Below, one piece after another: positions 48,555-58,900 of a stretch of 64,000 nucleotides of DNA. The DNA is taken from assembly GCF_041260155.1 (NCBI RefSeq), contig NC_091938.1, positions 16,317,219 to 16,381,218 on the forward strand, in the 5' to 3' direction. The translations under genes were made by a program, and so were the position numbers. This DNA is from Ptychodera flava (Eukaryota > Hemichordata > Enteropneusta > Ptychoderidae). Every line of letters begins with the position of its first letter. Position 1 is the first letter of the stretch. The notes beneath the pieces are model-generated. The model did not search any database. It saw only the letters and a program-made list of their open reading frames with translations, and was not told the DNA's origin.

Positions 48555-51500
48555 ATGTATCGTCTTAGTTATTGTATCGGCCTTTGTCTCGTATTTTTTC
48601 TCTTTCTCAGCTCCAGCGCCGCAAATCTTCTCGGGGCACCGGGAGATGTAGATGTGAACGACAAGGGCGTCATTGAGGCGGCCGAGTTTGCCGTTACGGA
48701 GCTCAATAAGATGTCAAATTCGCTCTATCTCAACAAACTTACCGATATCATCAAGGCACAAAGGCAGGCAAGTCACATCTCACTCGCTTGTGGTTCGATA
48801 CATGGCGAAGGCCCCTGTAAGCATGAGACTGCCTTTCTAAAGGCGACATGTAACGTTGACGACATGATATACGCACTTGCTTTATCCCTAGGCACCCTAC
48901 ATGAGGTGCTGCCATATCGACAGATTTAGCCTAAGTCAAAGACCAGCCCGCCCCCGTCAAGCTTTCGACTTCGCATTTATTTATCACGCAAAATTTGACT
49001 GTACAAATATTTCTGTATTTACTAACTTGCTTCCACATTTATTATAATTGTTTTTGGCTCAGTCACGCAAGGCCTTTGGTTGAAATCAATTTGCCATTTC
49101 GTTAATTTTGAGTGTTGTCATGCCAGATAAAGGGGTGGTGGCCTCACTTGCGCTACATCGTGTATACTTGTCCAATGAGCACTCTTTACACAGAGACTGA
49201 CACTTACAGTGAGGCCAAGAACAATAAAAAGTTTGTTTCTCATCCTATAATAGACATATTTCAAAAATGATAAGGTGATGCGGGCTTTTTTTCTCCCATT
49301 TTACAAGAACGTGCAAAAAATATGAAACAATGTAGGAATGCACGCAGAGATAAATGCACAGTAGTGTTGCTTTAGTATAATTCTGTGGCAACAGTTCTGC
49401 GGTTTGACTTTCAGTGCAGCAATGCACAGTTTTGCCAGCTTAATATAACAGTGACATATGTGTTCAGCTCTGAATGGAATGTTAGTGTCAGTTATTTTGT
49501 TTACAGTTCTGATTTATACAGTACTGTGTTTTGCACCATCATCGCATGTTTTTGCATTTTTATTGTATTTCCTCATGAGCCGAAAAAAAAGTTGACATGG
49601 CGGATCTGAATTGATGTGGGCGAGGATGAGAAATAAACTTTTTATTTTTTCTTGGCCTTGACACTGAGATATATGGGACAGTCACATATCTCACTCTTGT
49701 TTGGAGTCAACTTTTATATACATTTTTATTAAAAATGACGGTGATACATGTGAAGTACTCTGGGTTATCTACTAGTAGAAGTCAATATTATTCAAAACAA
49801 ACTAAATGAATACAGATGTTTTGATTTGATATACATGTATATGCTCTACATGTGGGTAAGTTATCATGCTTTGCTTACATGGATATGTCTCTTACAATTG
49901 TACTGAACAATGAGAAAAGGATTGAACATTTTATAATTTAGAAAATTGAATCAGACGTTTGAAGACATGGCTGCCCTTTAACCACAATCGTACCCAAACC
50001 GATCATTATTATGAGTCAATGCTCGGACGTATTTACAGGGAATATGCTTGATTTAAGGTAATATGCACCTCGAAAGTGAAAGACTTAAACTTTTGTTCTA
50101 ACTTTCCTCAAGGAATCTTTCAATCATTCTCTTTCAAAATCAAGAATAAAAATAGGGGGTTACCGTGCAAATTTTGGTACTAAAGAAACAAATTACCCAA
50201 GATTTACCGCCATCCCTGTGTTAACTCTATGGAGAAAATAAAAATTTTCGAATTTCGAAAAACTAAGCTGCTGAAAAGTTTTCTTTTACCAAGAGCTTTA
50301 AAATGAACCCCCACATATGGTATATCAGAAGAGAATTGTCAAAGTTTGAGAGTCCGAATGTCTGTCCCCGAGGTGCGTTCTACCTTAAACAAAAACCTTA
50401 TCATGTCAACAGATGTAAAATTCCACTGAAAACAAAGTCTGGGGCCCTGTGAATTTGATAAATAAACACAAAAAACAATGGCCCTGCCTCTATTTTACCT
50501 TGAAATTAGACAGTTGAATTATAATACGTATACATTTCTTGACAGCTTGTACACGGTTACAATTACTTCCTGACGATTGAGATAACACCCACAACCTGTC
50601 GCAACAACAGGCAAAACTTGGAGAAACTAGAAAGCTGCCCTATCGATACGAGCAAAAATGCAGAGGTAGGTATATTGAATTGAAATCTTTCAAATCAGAT
50701 ATTTTGAAAGTGCATTGACCCTACAGTGAACAAGAGCATTTTTACTGTTACAGCAAGAAAAGATTTGGTGTAGGTTTCCATTTTGGAACCAGAGCAGTGA
50801 CAGCATTTGGTTTAAGTCATATGAATCAAGAAATGTTTACTCAATTCCTCCTTGTGGTATTTCTGAGAGGAAAACACTTCAAGTCAGATCTGGTGACTCG
50901 GCTTTCATAAAAAGTTCCTGACAAACAAAAATAACAGTTTGCCACTTTACAGTGAAAGGGGAGTGTTGTTTGTTTGTTTTGCAAACGCAACTATCACACT
51001 GCTCAAGGCCATTTGGATTGTCCATTCTCTCTGTATGCAGCAACCTCTATGAAATACAATACTTAACCCTTTGAGTGCTGCAATTGTTCTCACCAAAATT
51101 TTAATGTAACATTTTTACCAATTTTTATGAATTTTTCTGTAATTTTTTTGATAATTTTGGACCAAATGGATATCACATTTCATTGGCTACAGTTTGTTAT
51201 CAAAATTTTGACAAAAATTTGAAAAAAATTGACTTGAGTATATTTTCTAATGGTGACAAAAATTGACTTTGGCGCTCAAAGGGTCAACACTCAACATATT
51301 TTAAAGATGTGGATTTCTACTAGTGGGAAAATATTTCAGAATGTGTAAGGCTAGCATGAGAGTATTGAAGATGTTGTCAAAAAGTTAAACTTTTACAGCA
51401 CTGGATTAGAGAATTGGATGTTTGAACATGAACTCGGACAGAAGCATGAAATGAATATTTTAACATATTTTAATATAATTGTATTGTATTGCCATGTTGG

Positions 51501-54339
51501 AAAGCAAATTTCATTCAACATTACTGGTTCTTAACTCATCCAGTCAGCTGTAAGATTTTCCAGTGTTTTACTTTTAGTAAAAGATTACGGAAGACTGGCA
51601 GATGGTTCAGAAATTACAGTAACATTTCTACTATTTCCTTGGATGTTTGCTTTCATATGCCAATATGAACCTTGATAAAATGACTTGGCAACCCACAGAA
51701 TAGGTTCGATTCTTCATCTTTGGTCTCCAACAAAAATAATACAACAACGCATCCATTTGGTTTTTTGAGCTCAAAAATTCATATGAAAGAACAGAGCATG
51801 AATGTTTAGACATATTTTTTTTATTTGAGATTATTTAATGACGGTAGCCTGATAAAATCTAGAGAGAGTTTGTCTCCCCAGGGCCTTCAAAATTACAACA
51901 AATTTAAAATACGAAAACCACGAAAAAGTTTAAAAAAGTGAAAAAACAAACAACTACATGTAACAACTACCACATTTAACAGGAACAACATAGCTCACTG
52001 TACTGACCATGTATTTTTTAAAACATTCATTTGGCTCTAGGGATATCAGGCTTAAATTGGGAGCTAGCTCTGATGATGATTACCGGTAACATATTGGAAC
52101 ATTTCCGTCATATACAATGGGGCTATACCTTTCAAGGATTTAAAATCTCAACTCATATTTTGTATAATATTCTATCAGGTGAAGGCATAGTGTGCAATGA
52201 TCTAAAAAGTCAATCGGTCGGATAATTATACTTAGTGCCCATCATAACACACAGCGGGTTTCTGTAATTTGAATAACTTGTCTCTATTTGCACTAGTTCC
52301 TCATGCACTACAACAATAGTCCAAATGGGGAAGTATATATGCATTGTAATATGTTCGTCTAGTGCTTAATGGTAAATACCATATTATATGTCTGAGTAAA
52401 GCTATACATGCATTGATCTTTTTATAAAGTGAATCAGTATTTGACTTCCAGTTCCAATGTTGATCGACAGCACTTCCCAGAAATCTTTCTTCATGCAAAG
52501 AATCTAAAATATTCTGACCAAGTTTACAGTGAAGTACATTTCTTGGTAAACATGACAATCTCTTATTGTGGGAACAGCATGGTCTTTGATTTGTTTGTAT
52601 TTATAACCATTTTATTCTCCATGCACCAATTTCTTATTTATTTATTTATCTAGCCATGTACACAAATATATATATAACATTAGCATAAAAAGAAATACAA
52701 AACAAAAGAATGACAAGATAAGAAAGAGATAAAAAGTCATCTCAAAATTAAATTTTATGAACTTTCATCTGTTCATTAAAAAACTTTGCTCAAAAGAATC
52801 ATCAGAACAAGAGGTATGCAATGAATGCGGAAGTGTACACAGTTTCAACACGCTGTAGAGAGAGAACCGAGAGTCGACAAACTAAAAAGAATCTGGTATT
52901 TATTTTTGTTTTCCACTTTGTCAAGATGAAAATCCATTTTGCCTTTATTGGAAATTGGGCATGATTTTCCTTAGCCAGTTCTGTGAATTGGGAACGATTT
53001 TCTTCCACCAGTTCTGTTTTCAGTTCACACTGGCAAACATGGTGAATGGGTACATGGTAGCGCTATTGAACACATGACCATTTTCAATTCAAAGGACGAA
53101 TGTGTTTATGTGCTTTCGTTTTATCAGCACAAATGTCAAATTCGTGAGTTTTTTTCCCGTTCTAATGGTCTAAGTCTCAAATGATCAGTCGATAACTGGT
53201 TAGCGTTGAATTTCTTCTAAAATATTCATATTAGCTAAGATTTGTCGGCACAAACAGCATAATCAAGATGTCAACTATTTGCGTACTCCAAACCACAGTC
53301 CCACAAACACTGTACAGTAGAGCCGTTCAAATGCATTTCCGACTTAGCTGAATCATACCTGAGCGAGACTTTCCTAGTCTGTCAATTTATTTTCGGTAAT
53401 GTAAAAAAAGAAGGGCCCAGTTCGACTAATTTTGCTGTATGGACTTTCTTAGTATTTTAGCCAATCAAATTCAATGACATACTGCCACACAAATGCCAGC
53501 AACTACTTGTTCTACTGCTACATTTTCACTTTCAGTTTATGTCTACGAACATTGGAGAACATCACTTTTGCGATGCATCCACCTAAAAGAAAATTTTTGG
53601 TGCAACAGCCTGTAGAAATGAAGTTCAATGTTTCGTTGAAAAATGGTCCTTTGACCCCTTTATTGACATTCACAAGGTCACAGTCAACAATGCAATTACA
53701 CCGTTTACAAATCACTCATCCAACTGTTTCAGTCATACATTTTCCACATGTACCACAACACGTCACACGAACTTTTATTTCACAAAATACACAACTTTGC
53801 TTCTCAGCAATATAAAGAATATTAACAAATAATATTGAACTCTACACCTTTGTCTTCTTTGGTTTTCTATGGTCACAGCTTCTTTCTTTGTTCTCACAGT
53901 AACTGGATCGTCCGCACCATACATGCTGTCGATCCACATGAACACAACACAAAACAAGTTCTGTAGTAGCATGATCAATCCACTTTCAAACCATCACTGT
54001 TATCAGTGAAGTGAAATATATTCACAGAACATCATATTTCCATGCTAAGTAATAAATCACTGCCTAAGGGGAGGACCATTTGATTTGGGGGTGGGGGCTG
54101 GAGGAAATGTGTATGGCAGCAAATTTTTTTTCCCAAAAAAGATTACATACACGAGGATGGGAAAAAACTTTTCCTTTTCAGTCAACAATGATATCGTTCT
54201 TGGTTTGCTTTTCCCACAGCCATCCATATGTGAAGTGGGCGTCAACGTTGTGGAGGATAGACCTGGCGACAAGGTCATGCAGTTTGTGCGGGGACCACCT
54301 GTGTGCACACGCGTCAGTAAACTCAATGGCAACCTGTAG
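48555..54339 (+). CDS. Secreted type-2 cystatin, 3 exons, 150 aa
   Basis: Cystatins inhibit papain-like cysteine proteases. Exons are 48555-48767, 50546-50665 and 54220-54339, all phase 0, which is the layout of vertebrate cystatin genes. Residues 1-23 form a signal peptide with a hydrophobic core. The mature chain starts near NLLGAPGD, supplying the N-terminal glycine; VIEAAEFAVTELNKMSN is the cystatin helix. The first hairpin motif Q-x-V-x-G (QLVHG) is built across the exon 1/2 junction, followed by YNYFLTIEITPTTC. Four cysteines after it (C in TTCR, SCPI, SICE and PVCT) match the two conserved disulfides. The second-hairpin Pro-Trp is absent: the stretch reads NVVEDRPGDKV. Intron 1 starts GCAAGT after CAG, so it appears to be a GC-AG intron; without that splice the frame reads on to a stop at 48929. 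Loss of the Trp may alter protease preference. Confidence 0.88.
49207..49666. mobile_element. MITE with CAGTG-type ends
   Basis: Inverted ends of about 45 bp share GGCCAAGAA, AATAAAAAGTTT and TTCTCATCCT and begin CAGTG / end CACTG, as in many hAT-type elements. A matching 8-bp target duplication is not clear. It lies in cystatin intron 1. Confidence 0.65.
50053..50388. mobile_element. TTAA-flanked MITE family E
   Basis: A 336-bp element in cystatin intron 1. The left end is TTAAGGTAATATGCACCTCG; the right end is CGAGGTGCGTTCTACCTTAA. The ends are imperfect inverted repeats within duplicated TTAA. Confidence 0.75.
51063..51287 (+). mobile_element. TTAA-flanked MITE family B, copy 3
   Basis: The left end is TTAACCCTTTGAGTGC; the right end is GGCGCTCAAAGGG followed by TCAA, one change from TTAA. 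It lies in cystatin intron 2. Confidence 0.8.
52301..52558 (-). mobile_element. LINE reverse-transcriptase thumb fragment
   Basis: About 85 residues match the region after the palm of Jockey/CR1-type LINEs: LGSAVDQHWNWKSNTDSLYKKIN, LLRHIIWYLPLSTRRTYYNAYILPHLDYC (in part). Both ends are lost and it sits within cystatin intron 2. It is an old fragment from a different subfamily than the copy at 37-38 kb. Confidence 0.75.
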
Positions 54340-54908
54340 ACGGCAAGACAAGCCTGAATGACATCCTGGGGCTGTATTTGGGAACACTTTTTTTTTCAAT
54401 GCATAAATACTAGAGACTGGTGCATAAACAGATTCCAAAAGTGCAGTAAATTTTCTGATAGCATGCGCTGTTAGTTAAATTGTGCTAGAATTGACAATCC
54501 AATTTTTTTCAATCGTTAGGTTGGGTTGTGTTTTTCTTACCAGAAAGAAATGCAAGATTTTCTTTTATATGCAGAAGATAAACCCTGCTTATTATGGCTG
54601 CAATGTTGTTTCAATGATAGTAAATGGTAAATATATATAATTTTGTACTATTGGCACCATTATTTCAATTTAGTGTTTCATCAGCTTTTAGGTTGTGACA
54701 GTTTACATTTACATTACATGCATATCATTGCTAGCCAGAGTTGATGGACATATCCTTGTATTTGCATGAATTATTACTGCCTGTGCATGCAGTGAGAACC
54801 ATTTTTAGGTTGCAACGTGTGCAATATCAACATGTATGATGTAAAATAATTGTAGATACTGTAAAAACAAAGGATTTCTTCAAGGTTTGGAAAGAGTACA
54901 TACATATC

Positions 54909-55135
54909 TTAACCCTTTGAGCGCCAAAGTCAATTTTTGTCGCATTTATAAATTCTACCCCAGTCAATTTTTTTCAGACTGTATCCAATGATGTCCATTT
55001 GGTCCAAAATTATCAAAAAATTACAGAAAAATTCATTCCAAAATTATCAAAAAATTACAAGAAAATTCATATAAATTGATAAAATGTTGCACTAAAATTT
55101 TGGTGGGGAAAATATTACCGCACTCAAAGGGTTAA
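54909..55135 (-). mobile_element. TTAA-flanked MITE family B, copy 4
   Basis: TTAACCCTTTGAGCGCC at the left and CACTCAAAGGGTTAA at the right. It is inverted relative to copies 1-3 and has a small internal tandem duplication near 55000-55060. Confidence 0.8.
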
Positions 55136-55417
55136 AGTGCAAAAATTTGAAGCAAGTTTTCTATGGCAAAGTATGACACCAGCAGAGGGAACTGGTGGAG
55201 ACAGGGTTGAAGGAGCAACTAACTTTATGGAGTTCAATTTTAATACTATTGATCCAGTACTCATGGACAATCAACACACCATTGTACAACATGCTCAGTT
55301 CCAATTATAAACTGTAATTCATGTAAGAGGCCTCATTGTAAACAAGAATTTAGGGAAACGCCTTACTACTCAGGTTATAGTGGTACAGCATAGGTTATGT
55401 ACTCCCCTGTGTTCAGA

Positions 55418-55606
55418 ATAAAGTTTTTTGCAAAATATCCCAGTCTCTTCCCGTCTGTGACATTCATTGATGAGAGTCCAGAGACCAAGTTGAGATACTA
55501 TGGTATGCTGAACAGGGAGAATCGCATAGAGGAGCTTGTATGGGTGTATGCTGACCAGCTGGGTTTCCTTTCCACTTCTGGTTGGCCTACCCTGGCTGAT
55601 GTGTAG
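55418..55606 (+). CDS. Possible terminal exon of an unrecognised gene
   Basis: An open frame follows a plausible acceptor (CCCCTGTGTTCAG ending at 55417). It encodes about 62 residues rich in aromatic and charged positions, such as PSVTFIDESPETKLRYYG and ENRIEELVWVYADQLGF, then a stop after TLADV. The composition looks protein-like rather than random. I cannot assign a family and no upstream exon on the plus strand was found; it lies between the cystatin and the convergent MUS81 end. A decayed gene fragment is equally possible. Confidence 0.3.
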   Translation: MKFFAKYPSLFPSVTFIDESPETKLRYYGMLNRENRIEELVWVYADQLGFLSTSGWPTLADV

Positions 55607-55777
55607 AAGTGGGCCATATTTTGTCTGTAGATGTTTTGATGAAGGTAGTAAAAATCTGAAACATTGTTTTAAAATTGGGTAGACTCAAACCAAATGTCAT
55701 TTGAACATCCCCATGTGTGACGCAAGGCAAATGTAGCAACATAGAAAAGGCGAACAGTGAAACGTGTGTAATATTGT

Positions 55778-55783
55778 TTTATT
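55778..55783 (-). terminator. Probable MUS81 polyadenylation signal
   Basis: AATAAA on the minus strand, about 145 nt after the MUS81 stop codon. It is the first canonical hexamer noticed downstream; its use is not shown. Confidence 0.45.
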
Positions 55784-55928
55784 TGATAAACAAAGATTCT
55801 ATTTACAAAGCAGCATGAAATGAGGTAGAATTGTGAAAGCCTCTTCTGTGTACATCTGAAGTATTGTTGTTTGGCAGTTCTTGGCTTCTTTTGGGTTCTT
55901 GTTCTGGGTGAAACTTTCCAAACGGATT

Positions 55929-58900
55929 TTATTGCAGAGCGCCCTCAGTGTTGTAAAGTTGATAAACCGACTTACTCAAAGTGGGACCAAGATTTCTGCA
56001 AGGAACAGAGGCAGTCACATTTATCAATAATTGCATAACTTTCCAAGAAAAGAAAAGGTTGTATATTACTTCAAAAGAATCACTCAGACATGTTTTCTCT
56101 TGAACACTCTGATGTCCAACAATATTCTAGGAATTGCTAGACACAACATTAATTTGTCAAGCATACCAGTATAATAATGACACTCAATGGAAATTTGTAC
56201 AAGGTTTCCAACAGACTGCCTATACAACTAACCTCTGTGATTTGCCATACTTGAGAAGGGATAGTAGTTTTTCTTTGTCTCCCAACACCCTGACAGTTCT
56301 GGTATGCCTCCATCAGTCTGATTAAAAAAAAAGCAGAATACAATTTATACAACAAATTTGACACCGCAAAGAAACAGATATTACCATACATGAAATACAC
56401 TTGTAGTGTATGCAATCATTTTTATGACTTGGCATAATGGAAAATATAATTTCACATTTTAACCATAAACATTTTGGTGATCTGACACCTCAAACACTGT
56501 TTTTTTCAGTCAGATAATGAACAATTGAGTATTAAGCCAGGGTCCCTTCACAGCGTGCAAAATTAAGACAAGTGTTTAAGTGAAAAAGTATAGGTATTCA
56601 AATTGACAACTGTCTCAGAAGAACATGATGAACTAATTATTGTTATTGGCATATTTTCCTTACTGTTTTGGTGTGCGATATTTTTCCAATATCACTTTGG
56701 CTTTCTCAGCAGACAGTCCACTGATTTGCATCAGCTGTTTAGCGAACATCTCAGTGACGGTCATTGCCTGTGAAAAGACACAAGAGTAAATCCACTCATT
56801 ATTTGATGGTCAGTGGGGACCAGTATAACTTTATGACTAGTGGTGCTGCAACCCAAGGACTTGTCCAGTATTCAACCCTTACTATTTGCTATATAGTATA
56901 AACTGATCAATTGTCAAACAGATGAGCAGCCTTTATGAATGAACAAAATATTTACTTCTTTGAAAGGCACATGTCCTGTCTGTGTATAGCTTTGTGAGTT
57001 ATGTATAAAAAAAACAAAAAAACTTGATAAAACCTCTTGTCAAGTCTTGATTGCTTTATGTCTGGTAAATATCTGATGAGCAGTGATCATATTTACAAGG
57101 TTGACACTGATTGGTTTAACTTTCCCTTTTAAAATCTAAATGAGCCAATCAAGGTCTTGAAAGTGGCTAATATCATCAGACGCCACTTTGCTGACTTTAA
57201 AAATTTCACTAATTCAGATAACTTCACAATAATCAGGCGAAATATTTGAAATTTATTTTGAAGATTTGCCATATTCCAGGTAACTTTCTGCAAAACACAG
57301 ATGTTGTTTTCCCACAAGAGGGTACTGACCTTGTTCTTGACAGTAAGTTCGTTGAACTCTCCAAATGTCATTAGCATATGTTGATGGTCACTGGCAACAG
57401 GTCTGCTCTGAAGGCTATTCAGGTGATCTTTGGTATATGCTACCAATGTTTTGTTCTAGGAAATGACAGTGAAAAGAAAGCACTCAGATTAACCCTTTCA
57501 CCCAAGTTCCCTGTGTACAGGTCCAATTTTACCATAGAAAACAATGGATCTGGGACAAACCATGGTGGTGAAAGGGTTAAATGTGAGATTGTAAGGCTAA
57601 ATACCGGGGTTGGTATTTGGAAAAAGTGGTCAAGATTGGGATATCAATGGGAAAAAGCAGTAAAAATGTGTTAGGTACTGGAACATTTCATATTCACTAT
57701 TGATGGCTTTCAGTGATCAGTGACTTCTGCAGCTAACATGGTTTAGTGTTGAGACCGAAAAATGCTGGGCCAAAACCACTTGCAGTAACACACTACAGCA
57801 TTTTACAATAGAGATAAACATGCGCGGCCCCAATTCTCAATACTGTCCTACATAATTGGATTATAAACAGACTACCAAAATTTGGCATAATTGTTTTAAA
57901 ACTATGTTTTGTTCATACTGACTGTCAGGAATCTCAGAGTTCTCCCAGGGCTGGTCATCAGTGGTTGATATTGACCGGCATGGTGTATCATTGACCAGTA
58001 CTGATTTGTCACTGACCACAACTGTTGGTTCACGCTTGGGAAGATTTCTGTTTTGACGTTCAGTAACATTTTGTACCGTATAATTGGCTATATATTTACA
58101 CATGTCACATGAACTCAATGGAATGTTCCACTTACTGCATAAACGCTCTGTAAATATCTTGTCATGATTGTCAGGTAGCCGACAGATTCCTTCTGTGAAT
58201 GTGTGTGCTTGATGTAGAAACCATCTGTCACCTGGGAAAGTGTGAGACATGGGAAAATCCAGTGCGACATCACTTTTTTACAGATTCAGTGGCATACAAA
58301 TATCCATACTTGTGTGACAAAACAAACCTAACAGGATTTTTATTTGAAATGAACACCAAAAAACATTGAGTGACAGAAAGGTATGGCTTATGAACTGACA
58401 TTACCAATGAACTTCAAATTAATAAGTACTTAATTTAAAGACTTATGTATCTTCATGATAAAAAAGATCTGTAGCCTGAAAGTTAAGTAAGAAATAAAAG
58501 TTTGACAATTTTTCGCTGGGGTTTGGGAACTTTTCAGTGCAGTATTTTACAAGTTAAGTACATCTCTGCTCTTTCTGACTATTATTGCTTTCACCTTTAT
58601 CCTGTCAAGTTCATATGTTACCATCAGGTCAAGTTGGTTAAAGAAGTGATGCATGACGTGTCCCATAGGTTGCATTTTCACAAAGACTTGAACATTTTGA
58701 GGCCTCTGAAAACATAGACACTGTACGCATGATTTTTATTGACTTAACCCACTGTAACATATCATACTAAGTTGATGAAAATACATGTTGGTTTTGGCTC
58801 TGAACCTTTCTTTTAAATTACCGTAATCTCTTTCTTCAACACCAAAATTTACAGGGTAACCCTTGATTGTATTCTTTTTATAAAAGACTATGGTTTGAAG

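Noticed and set aside
51703-51712. GGTTCGATTC, a tRNA B-box-like match
   Set aside because: No A-box at proper distance and no cloverleaf could be drawn around it.
54085-54219. Upstream extension of the cystatin exon 3 frame
   Set aside because: A strong TTTTCCCACAG acceptor ends at 54219 and the family exon begins there; the upstream part is intron.
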